Positions 1 through 61,709 of a stretch of 64,000 nucleotides of DNA are shown piece after piece (position 1 is the first letter of the stretch; each line of letters opens with the position of its first letter). The notes under the pieces are model-generated. The model was not told the DNA's origin, did not search any database, and was given only the letters and a program-made list of their open reading frames with translations. The translations under genes were made by a program, and so were the position numbers. Origin of the DNA: Mesostigma viride (lineage: Eukaryota; Streptophyta; Mesostigmatophyceae; Mesostigmatales; Mesostigmataceae); assembly GCA_009746045.1 (NCBI GenBank), contig RPFO01000130.1, positions 923,700-987,699 on the forward strand, read 5' to 3'.

Positions 1-367
1 CTCCCCTTCCTCCCCTTCTCCTCCCCTTCTCCTCCCCTTCTCCTCCCCTTCTCCTCCCCTTGTCCTCCCCTTCTCATCCCCTTCTCCTCCCCTTCTCCTC
101 CCCTTCTCCTCCCCTTCTCCTCCCCTTCTCCTCCCCTTCTCCTCCCCTTCTCCTCCCCTTCTCCTCCCCTTCTCCTCCCTTTCTCCTCCCCGTCTCCTCC
201 CCGTCTCCTCCCCGTCTCCTCCCCGTCTCCTCCCCTTCTCCTCCCCTTCTCCTCCCCTTCTCCTCCCCTTCTCCTCCCCTTCTCCTCCCCTTCTCCTCCC
301 CTTCTCCTCCCCTTCTTCTCCCCTTCTCCTCCCCATCTCCTCCCCTTCTCCTCCCCTTCTCCTCCCC
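1..367. repeat. 11-bp minisatellite (CTCCTCCCCTT)
   Basis: About 33 near-perfect copies of an 11-bp pyrimidine unit run from the left window edge to 50 bases before exon 1. It may act as a long polypyrimidine tract upstream of that acceptor. Confidence 0.95.
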
Positions 368-422
368 TGATTCTTACACCCCCTTACCCTCCCCCTCCAT
401 TCTCCAATGCGAATGTGTGCAG

Positions 423-51385
<50,963 letters not shown>

Positions 51386-51486
51386 CTGGGCGGACATGCT
51401 TGTGACTGCAGTTTATGTTGTTGGCTTTGGTGTGTCGGCGGCCCGCTACTGTATCCACATGGTGGATACTGTTGCAAACTATTTAT

Positions 51487-51574
51487 TGTAACATCGAGGA
51501 TCCATTGTAGATGCTGTGCAACAGTTGTGAATATTGTGACTATAGTTGTACCAGAATGGATTTCCTGAATGTAA
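51487..51574 (+). promoter_or_regulatory. Possible TGTAA poly(A) signals
   Basis: TGTAA occurs at 51487-51491 and 51570-51574, about 100 and 185 bases after the stop. TGTAA is the usual polyadenylation signal in chlorophyte algae; the motif is short, so this is suggestive only. Confidence 0.35.
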
Positions 51575-51954
51575 AATCTGCAATTCAACTGCTTGGATTG
51601 GAATCACATGAAACGTTCTCTGGCATGCTTATTGGTCTGTGGTCTGTTTGTGTCGGGCTGCATTAATTAATTACAAGTAACTGCATCACGTGAGCATAAG
51701 TCATCAGGGATCGAAATGAAGATGGGATGGGTACGTGGATGGTGGAGCTGTCTAGTTTACAGGGTTAATTGCGGGCACCACGGCCCGAATCGCTATGCCA
51801 GCCAAACGTGGTCACACGCGGAGCCCCCACCGACTGGGGGGCGGTGTCCTTCATTACTTCCACCTATCTTTACGTGTCATCCACAAGGCGGCTCCCCCAC
51901 CAGTCCTGCCCACCTTCCCCTCCCCTGAGGACAAGCAGCGGTTCCTTTCTCGTC

Positions 51955-52146
51955 GCAACTGAGGTTGCACGACCTCTCCTGGACGCTGGACGACGACCTG
52001 ACCCCCGCTCGATCAGCAGCTGCAGCGACCCGACCTGTGGCCTGAATACCTCCGCCACAAGCAGGACCCCCAGAAGCCCAAGGTGTACTGGAGGGGCTCG
52101 GACCTGACGATCAACCACAAGATGTGGACGCTCCCTGCGGGCTAGA
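51955..52146 (+). pseudogene. Non-LTR retrotransposon ORF1-like C-terminal remnant
   Basis: Reads RLHDLSWTLDDDLTPA, then after a one-base shift LWPEYLRHKQDPQKPKVYW and a stop. It matches the 57.4-kb copy (TLADDLTLAQQQRRRELWP and VYWKGG). The 'DDLTxxQQxxRxxLWP...YWRG' pattern is typical of the end of LINE-encoded nucleic-acid-binding proteins. The last 38 bp are duplicated at 52181-52217. Confidence 0.6.
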
Positions 52147-52277
52147 TCGCTAGCCCTTGTAATCAGTGGAGGGGCGGGAGATCAACCACAAGATGTGGTC
52201 GCCCCCTGCGGGCTAGAATAGCTCTAGCTTGGTAGTCACTGCCGCCCTGGCAGCCATGCCTAGAATGTTTGCCTAGC

Positions 52278-52602
52278 CGTGCCACCATACCTAGTCACGT
52301 GCACCGCTATAACGCACGGTACACAACCAGCCATAGCCTTAGCTTAGCCCTAGTACAGCCATGCTACGTCCTGGCTATGATCAGATTACTTGCCCACGCT
52401 CCTTGTTATGATATGCTCACATGGGCCTTATTGCACTTGCCGGATCGTCAATCGTGTCTGATTGCTGCTGTGGCATGCCTCCGGCATGAAGGAGAAAGGG
52501 GGTCTCTGCCCTTTATCATCCTGTTGTGCACACACAGGGGTTGAAAGCACTTCGGTGCTCCGTGACTCCCCAACGGGAGCGCGAGTTTAATGAATTAATT
52601 AA
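52278..52602 (+). mobile_element. Non-LTR element 3' UTR with TTAA-rich tail (copy 1)
   Basis: Shares long stretches with 55024-55397, such as CACCATACCTAGTCACGTGC, and ends GCTCCGTGACTCCCCAACGG, then an AATTAATT tail. It directly follows the plus-strand ORF1-like remnant. Confidence 0.7.
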
Positions 52603-52639
52603 TTGTAATCGGTGGTAGTCACTGCCGCCCTGGCAGCCA

Positions 52640-55010
52640 TTAAATTAAATTAAATTAAATTATAACATGCCTCCGTTGGGAGATCATGTAGCACATATTC
52701 CTTGATGGTTGGGTGGGATGGAAGGAGCCGCGTAATCGAACTAACCTAACTCTAATCTAGCTAGTCTAGAAAAATCCTAACTACCCTACTCATCAAAACG
52801 CCTCCTCCGCTTGGGGGGAGGTGGTTTGCCCACAGGGTCGGGCGTGTGAGCCTTGACAATCCTCTTCCACCGCGTCTTGTTCTGCATGGCAGTCCAAAGA
52901 AGGGAGAGAGAGTGGATGCGGTATTCAAACTGGGCTGGGACCAGTAGGTCATCCAGCAACATCTGTACGTAGTTCGTGACATGTTTCCCTACCTTTTGGG
53001 GAATGTCCTTGGGGCCAGGCCAGGTCAGAATGTGCCGTCCGGGCTGGCCAACCAAGCCGCTGGGGGCCGGCCAGACCAAGGGCGGTGTCGACGTACCTGG
53101 CTGGTGCGAGCAAGGTGTCCTACAAATGCTATCCTACGCTGTCTAATCTCGTCCGAAATACGGGGCATGCCCTGATACAAAGACTCTGATGACGGGCGCT
53201 TGGAAAACCCTACGTTGAGGACCTGTCGGAGCATCCTGTAAACTGTGCCGTCTAGCCTAGATGCCAGTGTGGGTGTGATTGTCCACGCCTCGGCGCCATA
53301 CGTGAGCACCTTAATTAAGGACGAGGACCTTGAAGAGCATGCGCTTGCGGTGGTCGCCCAGGCCCTTGGAGCGCCAGTAGGTGTTGAGCGAACGTAGCCT
53401 AGCCCAGGCCAGGCCGATCAGTGCGGGTGTCCACATCGTCGGCGGTGTCAGGGAGCCAGCTCCCTAACAGCTTGAAGCGATCGCGGAACCGGACCGTCGT
53501 CCCGTCGAGCAGGCGCGGCAGCGGCGGCGTACTGGAGGCCCCAATCACCATCGCCTCAGTTTTGACACTAATCTCCAACCCCACCGCCCTCGCCTCCAGG
53601 CCCAGACAGTCCAGCCAGGTCTGAATGTGCTCGGGGCGCGCGATGAGGGTGGTGTCATCTGCATAAATCAGGTCGGCCAGGCGGTAACCAGGTCGAACCC
53701 CGCCATGCTCTTTCTCGTTAAGGATGTCCAAGCCTGGCTCGAACCCCTTAAGAGCAGTAAAGCGCGCACGTGCTCGGCGCATGACGTGATCCACGACGAT
53801 AATGAACAGGTATGGGGACAGGACACAACCTTGCCACACCCCGTGGTGAAGGGGGAATGGTGGGGTGGTGCCTTCCGCAGTCCGCACTACTGCCTGTGAG
53901 CCCTCATACAGTCGGCGAATGGCAGCAATAAACGCAGGTGGCACTCGATCCAGAGCTAGGATGGCCCAAAGAGCCTCTCAGAGGACCGTGTCAAAGGCCT
54001 TGATATAGTCAACAAAAATGAAGACCAGCGGCAAACTGTCAAGGGGAAGGCGACGCACCTCCTCCATCAACCGGCGCGCGACAAACACAGCCATGACAGT
54101 GTTACGACCACGACGGAAACCCATCTGAGACTCACCCAGGTGTGGGTCCAGCGCGGCGCGGAGCCTGTGCTGCATCATGGGCATGAAGACCTTCAGCGCG
54201 GCGCTCTGGAGGCAGACACCCCTGTAGTTACCGGGGTCAGCAGCAGAGCCCTTCTTGTACAGCATGACGCGGATGGCCGTCTGCCACTCAGCAGGCGGAG
54301 GCTCGTCAGAAAGCAGAACACGGTTGCAGAACGCCAGCAGAAGATCCCTAACCGCCGGATCAGGGGTCTTCAGCAGCTCAGCAGAAAGGTGGTCGGCACC
54401 GACCGCCGCATCGTACCGCAGGCGAACAAGGGCGCCGTCCAATTCCTTCAAAGTGAAGGGGGGGACGACGTCGTCAGTGGTAAGGCAGCCCTCCTGCAAG
54501 GCGGGGACTTGGTAGTCCGCGGCCGAGGAGGGGGGCGCTGGCGGCGGCGGGGGTCCGGCAACCCCGAGGCGGGCGGCCGTCTCGGGGTGAAGCGGCGGAG
54601 GGGGGGCGCGAGCCCCACCGGTCAAGGAAACATTGTGGGCCAACCAGCGGTCAAGGCTGACCGGCGCCGTGCCGTCCCCCGTGTGCTCCACCGGGGTACG
54701 CTGCCGCCGGCCGCCGAGCCGGTCGAGGTGGTACCACATGTCCTTGCCCTGGTTGCGAGCCTGGCAGGCCTTGGCATCCGCGATGCACTGGGCCGCCTCC
54801 GCGTCCTGAGCGTGCTCGTAGGCCTCCACGAGGGCGGCCTTGAGCACTGGTTTCTGCAGCGGGTCCCGGTTACGCTTGAGGCGGTGCCGGGCGGCCAATG
54901 ACCTTGGGGTCCTGGCGGTAGAGCGGGCCGGGGCGGCGGCGGGGCATGGCCGGCAGGTGCCGGGCCGCCAGCAACGGGGCACGGGCCGCAAAGCCCGCAA
55001 AAATGGCGGC
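52640..55010 (-). pseudogene. Non-LTR (LINE) reverse transcriptase, broken
   Basis: On the minus strand: ADHLSAELLKTP, ADPGNYRGVCLQSAALKVF, ESQMGFRRGRNTVM, FIFVDYIKAFDTV, then GCVLSPYLFIIVVDHVMRR, LIYADDTTLIA (catalytic YADD), EISVKTEAMVIG, and a C-terminal LTYGAEAWTIT. These are RT blocks in order. A TGA at 53978-53980 interrupts the frame just after FDTVL (reads through to EALWAILALDRVPP). Frame changes occur near 53430 and 53325. The 3' end has an AATTTAATTTAA tail at 52640-52663. N-terminal endonuclease is not visible, so it is 5'-truncated. Inactive. Confidence 0.85.
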
Positions 55011-55023
55011 GTAGAATGTTATA

Positions 55024-55397
55024 GACGTGCCACCATACCTAGTCACGTGCACCGCTGACGCACGGTACACAACCAGCCATATAGGTTGTCTCCTTGATAT
55101 AGCCTTAGCTTAGCTCTTGTACAGCCAGCCATGAGCACTACGTCCTGGCTATGATTAGCTTACTTGCCCGCGCTCCTTGTAATGATATGCTCGCATGGGT
55201 CTTATTGCACCCACCGAACTTGCCGGATTGTCTATTGTGTCCGATTGCTGCTGTGGCATGCCGCCTCTGGCATGAAGGAGAAACGGGGGGTACGTCTCTG
55301 CCCTTTCTTCCATGTTGTGCACATACAGGGAAGTACTCCGGTGCTCCGTGACTCCCCAACGGGAGCACAAGTTTAATTAATTAATTAATTAATTACG
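55024..55397 (+). mobile_element. Non-LTR element 3' UTR with TTAA-rich tail (copy 2)
   Basis: Homologous to 52278-52602 but with two extra short blocks; ends GGAGCACAAGTTTAATTAAT repeats. It abuts the 5' side of the minus-strand RT pseudogene. Confidence 0.7.
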
Positions 55398-55399
55398 TG

Positions 55400-55640
55400 T
55401 CATCTGCCTCCATACACTACTGTACAGACCAACCAGGGGGTTCGCCGGGCGTGAGCCCGCCCTATCTAGGCCGGGTAGCAAATTAACCCCGCCGTAGCTG
55501 GCGTACTCCGTGATCTCGATCCCCGGCGGGCACCCCTCCACCCGGGCAAAGCAGGCTTGTGCACGCCTCATAATCAGGCGGAGCCAATTTTCGGCATTAG
55601 CACGGTTAGGTTCGCCAGAATTGGCGAAGCTTATAAGGCC
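55400..55640 (-). pseudogene. Short RT fragment of the same LINE type
   Basis: Minus strand reads RRAQACFARVEGCPPGIEI and GGVNLLPGL, aligning to RRARARFTALKGFEPGLDI and GGVRPGYRLADL of the 53-kb RT, just before its YADD box. It breaks off after that. Confidence 0.55.
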
Positions 55641-55829
55641 GTACACGTGAGAAAAGACATAGGAATAGGGGATAAAATCCGTCAATCCATCCATACATCC
55701 ATACATCACACCGACTTTGTCCCTAATTTGCAAGCATAATAATAAGCGTGAGGTTCTTCCGAAAACTCGCTCCATCGTAGAGTTTCAACGGGCAAGTTGC
55801 AAACACGCACGTTACTTGATATAGTCCAC

Positions 55830-55985
55830 CAATGACGGATATTCCGAGAAGCTTGCACGTGCGTTTGAGAGCAAAATCCTTGATCGCCATGGCATGGGCC
55901 TTCTTGGTGAGATCACTGGCTGGTCGCCCATCGCCTTCCCCGCGCGCGGGGTAAGGCAGGGGCGCCCCCGCTTCTTCTCATCTTT
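55830..55985 (+). pseudogene. Plus-strand RT fragment interrupted by the piggyBac-like element
   Basis: Reads AFESKILDRHGMGLLGEITG then GVRQGRP, resembling the RT block with GVRQGxPLSP. The frame is lost at the TTAA where the element at 55988 begins. Confidence 0.4.
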
Positions 55986-55987
55986 AA

Positions 55988-57329
55988 CCCTTAGTCCGCT
56001 GACCCATTTTTGGCACTTTCATACCCCTGAAAATGAAAAAAATCATAACTCACAGGCCACTACTCCAAATACCCCCAACCAAGATGCTAGGAGTATCTAC
56101 ACTTCAAGGGCTTTCAGAATATGCAATAATACCACGGGTTTATCAAAGCATTTGGATGATAGCTCTACTCAAAGTTGGCCAAAAGACGATCTTTTTTTCC
56201 CAAGGAAAAGTCTACCCCCCCCTAACTTCCCAGGAAGGGTAGGGAATCTCAATACCAACATTGGACAACTTAGTTGGATAGTCCAATGGTGGTTTCCTTG
56301 GGTCAGACCACCCGGATAACCCATTACCCCTATATAACGTGCTCATACATGTGTGTGGATTACGCGCGTGTAAACAGCTATCTATGACATGCAACACAGT
56401 AATGCATTATAACAAGCCATCAAAGGCTGCCAAAAGTGCTGGAATACAAACACGTTGCCTACCTGCACTGACGGAGTGATAAACTCCAAAGAAATGCCAT
56501 AAACTGGGCACTTCAGGGCTAATACCACTCTTTACAACAGGCATGGAAGCTTGCTGAAATATGCATGCATAAAATCGTCATTTATAATGCATGGGATACG
56601 TATTCCGCTGCAAACAACACGCAAATACGCTGTCGTACCTGGCTCGTTCATGCCCTACCCGGACTCCGCTGGCCGGGACCCTCATATCTCACACATACTG
56701 ATGCTCTACAGGCAAAGGCCGCCATAGCCGCATACTGCATGATCCGCCATGACTACCAGGTTGATGTTCCGGGCAAAGATGGCCACTAAACTAGTCCGCA
56801 TTCTCAGCAATCGCTGCAGCTGACGTCCCTTACCCAAACTGGATGCCCGGGCTGGCGCAGATTGCCCGGCAATAGGGAGAAAATCGACCTATGATAAGCT
56901 ATGAATCGTCTGGAACTGACGACCAGGAAAGTTCTATTTTCCTACCTGTATTTTCCCAACCCTATAAATCTGGCCGTGCCTGACCTACGAAAATCATGCA
57001 TCGTCATTCTGAGCAACATTCTGAACCGTTTCGAGCCGCGAGACGCAAAAATTTCGTGACAGCGGCACGTTGGCAGCCATATCTCATTACGCGCGCGCGC
57101 GAGCGAAAATTTCCCGCCAAAGTCACGTGATACATTCTCAATACACGTTGTAATTACCAGGCTATGGCGAATATTACCCCCAAACCTATGCATCACCTTC
57201 GTCCCTAAGTGTTCCCGGACCCACCGGACAACTGTCCTCCGTCACAAGTGGCGCGGCGCTCGCGGCGCGGCGCGAAATTCGACCGTTAGTCAAACCCCCC
57301 GACAGGTCGGGGGGTTAGCGGACTAAGGG
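55988..57329. mobile_element. piggyBac-like non-autonomous DNA transposon
   Basis: The left end CCCTTAGTCCGCTGACCC (55988-56005) and right end GGGTTAGCGGACTAAGGG (57312-57329) are inverted with 17 of 18 matching. Both are flanked by TTAA (55984-55987 and 57330-57333). TTAA target duplication and CCC..GGG ends are the piggyBac hallmark. The 1,342-bp interior has no transposase that I can recognise. Confidence 0.82.
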
Positions 57330-57370
57330 TTAAGAGCCTGGCATCGGACAACAAGCTTTCGTTTCTCATG

Positions 57371-57620
57371 CAGACGCCGCAAGCGGCTCGAGAAGACTCC
57401 CTTCACCTTGGCCGACGACTTGACCCTGGCGCAGCAACAACGGCGACGGGAGCTATGGCCGACCTACCTCCAGCTCCGGCAGACCAAGGTGGGGCAGCCG
57501 GTGTACTGGAAGGGGGGGGCCATCTACCGGTCGGCCACAAGCCCTGCATGGCACGCGACCCCCGCGACAACCGCGCGCCAGCGACTCCAGACGCCCCAGC
57601 TTAGGGGAATACAGCAGTAG
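57371..57620 (+). pseudogene. Non-LTR ORF1-like C-terminal remnant (second copy)
   Basis: Reads RLEKTPFTLADDLTLAQQQR, ELWPTYLQLRQ and VYWKGGAIYRS, then a stop; homologous to 51955-52146. It lies just right of the piggyBac-like element. Confidence 0.6.
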
Positions 57621-58066
57621 GGCCCCGCTAAAATATAGTGTAGAATAGTTTGACCGTGGCCTTGACATACATGCACGCCTACTACAGGCACTATATCAGC
57701 TGACTCATGAACATTGCTTAGTCATGTACATGTGTGCCCATGATGCGCCACACACCAGAGGATGCCTAGCTTCATTAATTTCTTTAGTTATGCTGTGCCG
57801 ACGCAGAGAGCTACTCTCTGCTCGGAGACGCCATGCCCTAGCTTCTGTATAGCCATGCTGATCTTCCCCCCTCTGTCGGTGCCCCGGCGTACTAGGCTAG
57901 GTGCCTGAATACAGCGGTGGGCAGGTGCACTTTGTGCACCCAGAGTAGGTGGCAGTTTACATTCCCCCACCTGCAGAAAGTAGCTAAGAGTGTATTAAAA
58001 GCCATATGCCCCTTCTCAGGGCTATGTGCTACATATACTCCCAACGGAGTTATGTTCCTAATTAAT
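57621..58066 (+). mobile_element. 3' UTR of the ORF1-like remnant, with AATTAATT tail
   Basis: No coding. It ends GTGCTACATATACTCCCAAC followed by CTAATTAATTAAC. The same end sequence occurs in reverse at 52664-52700, the 3' end of the minus RT element, so both belong to one family. Confidence 0.55.
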
Positions 58067-58077
58067 TAACTAATGAC

Positions 58078-59170
58078 GGATAATGATGAATAGATATGGG
58101 GAGAGCACACAGCCCTGCCACACGGCCCCACTCAGTGTGCCGGGGGGAATGCCGGAGTGACGCCGTCAGCGGTACGGACCTGGGCTTGCATGGGACCCTT
58201 CATAGAACTGGCGGATGATCTCAACAATGTACGATGGGACACAGAACCGGTAGGTGGAGGACCACCCACAGGGCGTCCCATATAACGAATTAATGCCTTG
58301 GTGTAATCCACGAAGATCAATAGCAATGGTAAGAGGCCGGGGGCCAGGCGGCCCACTTCCTCGATCAGGCGGCGCGCAGTCATGGTGACCATAACACGAT
58401 TGCGACCAACACGGAAGCCCATCTGGGACTCACCTAAATGAGAATCGAGGCTGGCACGCATGCGGTTCAGCAGGAGACGCATGAAGACTTTCAGCACGCA
58501 GTAGTAGTATACGCCGCGGTAGTTGCCGGTGTCCGCGGCGGACTCCTTGCCCTTGTAGAGCATGACCCGGACCGTGGTCTTCCAATACATCGGTGGCGGG
58601 GGGGAGGCCATGCCGCCTTCTCGTAGAATCCGGTTGCAAACACCCCGGAGGAAAGGCTCAAGCTCAGGCATCTTAACCACCTCCGGTGAAGTATTGTCCA
58701 CTCCCATGGCAGCATCGTTGCGGAGGGACCGTGGAGATGGCAGCAGCCCATTGGCCCGCGGGGTCCACTGATCGTGGGGGCTGTAACTCCACCAGGGGGC
58801 CGGAGAGCGGTGGGACCAGGTAGTCCATTTCGCTCGTGGGCGCCTGCGGGGGCTCAATATAAGTCCGCTGCGGCTAGCCGCAGGGCGTGCAGCAGCAGCG
58901 GGGTGGAGCGGGGGGGGGGGTCCAGGAGCCCCGATAGTTTGGCCTGGGAGCTGAACCAAAGCTCAAGGCGTTCACTGGGGGTGCCCGGGATGTACGTCAG
59001 CCCTTTGCGTTTCCCTGCTTCCGGTGAGACGGTCGAGAGACCGCCATGCCGCCTTGTGCTGGTTGGCGGCTGTGTGGCGATTGATCTCGGCGGCAAGTGT
59101 CTCCACCTCCTCCGCGTGGTCAGTATATGCTTGTGTAAGCCGCTCATGGTATGCCGTACAGGTCCTCCCC
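58078..59170 (-). pseudogene. LINE reverse transcriptase pseudogene, truncated before the YADD box
   Basis: Minus strand has DTGNYRGVYYYCVLKVF, ESQMGFRVGRNRVM, LLIFVDYTKAL, then frame-shifted VRTADGVTPAF and VWQGCVLSPYLFIII, and ends. Upstream, YHERLTQAYTDHAEE.. resembles the pre-RT region of the 53-kb copy. The catalytic YADD is missing, so the copy is dead. A CCCA/GTCC repeat block replaces its 5' part. Confidence 0.75.
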
Positions 59171-59209
59171 CCGGCGGCCCATGCCACCTGGCCACGGGTC
59201 CACCCCCCC

Positions 59210-59455
59210 CCCCACACACACACACACACCGCGGGCCGCCCACCCACGCACCCACCCACCCACCCACCCACCCACCCACCCACCCACCCACCCACCCACC
59301 CACCCACCCACCCACCCACCCACCCCGGCACCGGCCACCCCACCCCTACCCACCCCACCCCACGTACCCGTCCGTCCGTCCGTCCGTCTGTCCGTCCGTC
59401 CGACCGTCCGTCCGTCCGTCCGTCCATCCGTCCGTCCGTCCGTCCGTCCGTCCAT
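59210..59455. repeat. (CCCA)n and (GTCC)n tetranucleotide blocks
   Basis: About 25 CCCA units followed by GTCC/GTCC-like units; all long frames in it are artefacts. Confidence 0.95.
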
Positions 59456-59710
59456 GGTAAGTAAGTACTTGCGTGTCATGCGCAAAGGCATGCCACGGAG
59501 TACTATATGCTAATCTCATTAGAAAAAATAATTACAAAAAAGTTTAAACAAATATCGTCTGCATCATTCCCCAACCATTAAGCACTAGCTAGATGGGGAT
59601 GTAATCCTCATCCAAGCTGTCCTCTACTGTAATGGCAGACGAGGCGGTAGTGTAGCGGCTGTCCTCAGGACCGATAACCTCCACCTGCGGACTTCTACCC
59701 TGGCTAGCAA

Positions 59711-60018
59711 CGGTCCGTCCGTCCGTCCGTCCGTCCGTCCGTCCGTCCGTCCGTCCGTCCGTCCGTCCGTCCGTCCGTCCGTCCGTCCGTCCGTCCGTCC
59801 GTCCGTCCCTCCCTCCCTCCGTCCCTCCGTCCCTCCCTCCCTCCCTCCCTCCCTCCCTCCTCCCTCCCTCCCTCCCTCCCTCCTCCTCCCTCCCTCCCTC
59901 CCTCCCTCCTCCCTCCCTCCCTCCCTCCCTCCTCCCTCCCTCCCTCCCTCCCTCCCTCCCTCCCTCCCTCCCTCCCTCCCTCCCTCCCTCCCTCCCTCCC
60001 TCCCTCCCTCCCTCCCTC
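59711..60018. repeat. (GTCC)n then (CTCC)n tetranucleotide array
   Basis: About 25 copies of CCGT followed by about 50 of CCTC with short slips. Confidence 0.97.
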
Positions 60019-60026
60019 CATCGGGG

Positions 60027-60141
60027 TTAAGCTCCGTGACTCCCCAACGGGAGCACGAGTTTAATTAATCAATTGATTAATCCATTGGGGCTATAATGCT
60101 CCGTGACTTCCCAACTGTAGCACGCAATTAATTAATTAATT
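60027..60141 (+). mobile_element. Two 5'-truncated LINE 3' ends in tandem
   Basis: GCTCCGTGACTCCCCAACGG with an AATTAATCAATTG tail at 60030-60080, then a diverged GCTCCGTGACTTCCCAAC with AATTAATTAATT tail at 60091-60141. Only the last 25 bp plus tail remain. Confidence 0.65.
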
Positions 60142-61709
60142 TGACCTCGTTTTGCGCCTCGATTAGGTAACGAATGCCGGCAACGAAATTGCAGGGCATC
60201 ATTTAAATATCCTATCTAACAATGCATGTCAGCATTCCCTGCCCGGCAGCCCATCAACACCAGTGAACCTAAGCCCGAAGCTATCGCCTATAGCGACTAC
60301 ACATGCTAGTTGTAGGGAGCCACTCAGGCATGGCTGTAGTCGGCCCTTTCCCCCCCCCGACAGCTTCGCAAAGCAACCCCTCGCTAATGGGGTTGGTTTC
60401 CTATCATCCTTATCCCCCCTTCCTACCCGCCATTCTCCCCCCCCCCTCCCCGGTTTTCCTCAGCTGCTGTTCCCAGCAGCACGCCAGCCAGCACAGCCGC
60501 ATGCAAGCGCCGTGCCGCACCGGCAAGCTGGTTCGTGGTTACCAAGTATGCTGCCCTATGCAGAGCTTGTCAGCCCTTCAGCCCTTGCCAGCTGCTGGTT
60601 GACATCCTCCAAAAAGGATCCTCCTCCTTCCACTCCACAAACCTGTCACAGATAATAGGAAAATAATGATAAAATAGGCCAAATAATAAACATAATGATA
60701 ATAATAATAGTAGGCCTGTGATGGGAGAGCCCTTGGTCCCTTTAAGCCGGTCACTCCCAGCCAGTGAAGCCGCCACGCGCATTTGACCACTGTGTCACCC
60801 ATCACTGTAACCAGTAGGCCCGTTCATTGTGGCAGCTTGCAACACCACCCATGACGTCGGTGGCTGTATCCCCCGCATCCCCACTCCAGTCGATATTGGT
60901 GTACCTACTTTCTGCATCTACACTCCCTGCGTCTATACATCCCCGCCACCTCTACTCCAGTCGTTGTGGTGTATATTGGCCCAGTAACTGAATTACGCAC
61001 ACCCATATCCGCTCCCATACACACACATATCCGCCGGACACCGGGACAAGGCGGGGTAAATTGATCCAGGGGCTGGCCCTGCGAAGCCGTAGTCCATTAC
61101 TGGGGCACCGGGTCACTCTACCAGGCACAAGGGTCACAGTACCAGGTGCTGTACCTTGAAACCGGACATGTCAGGCGCCTCGATCAGGTAAAGGATGCTA
61201 GCACGCCCCGCCCCTATGTGCCCCGAGTGCCGTGCAGACCATCCGTGAAAAGCCACGAGTGCCTGTGAGACATACAGCTTTGAGGACGGAGCATGCCGTC
61301 ATCTGTTTGCCTCGCATTTTGGTCAGATAGCCCCCAGGGACTGCGCTGCCAAAACGGCGTGGCAAGGCTCTCCTCTCCTCTCCGACCATGTGAGGGGGGC
61401 ATACGGAATGGGGCTTTCCATGCACAGCCGGCCATCCCACCCGTGCCGGTGTCACTGTAAAGAGGCGCGGTCACTATGAGATTGCCTCCAAGGGTCCGAT
61501 CAACCCCCTCGCGCCGACCAAGGGTCCGATCAACCCCCTCGCGCCGACGTAGTCCCGTGTTGCGTGCGTCTCTTGTCCATCCATGTCTGCCTTGTCCTGT
61601 TCCGCGTCATCCCACCCGCGCGGGCACCCAGTGGGAGATGCGGCAGCTCTAGGTCCTTGGCTAGGTTTTTGTACGAGGACATTCGCTAGGTTTTTGTACC
61701 AAGAAGGGA
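60142..61709. other. Intergenic, no gene recognised
   Basis: Contains a 29-bp tandem duplication (GGGTCCGATCAACCCCCTCG at 61493 and 61522). Short open frames here lack any protein-like character. Confidence 0.5.

Noticed and set aside
59704-60021. ORF of GREGGREGG and RTDGRTDG repeats
   Set aside because: Tetranucleotide repeat translation.
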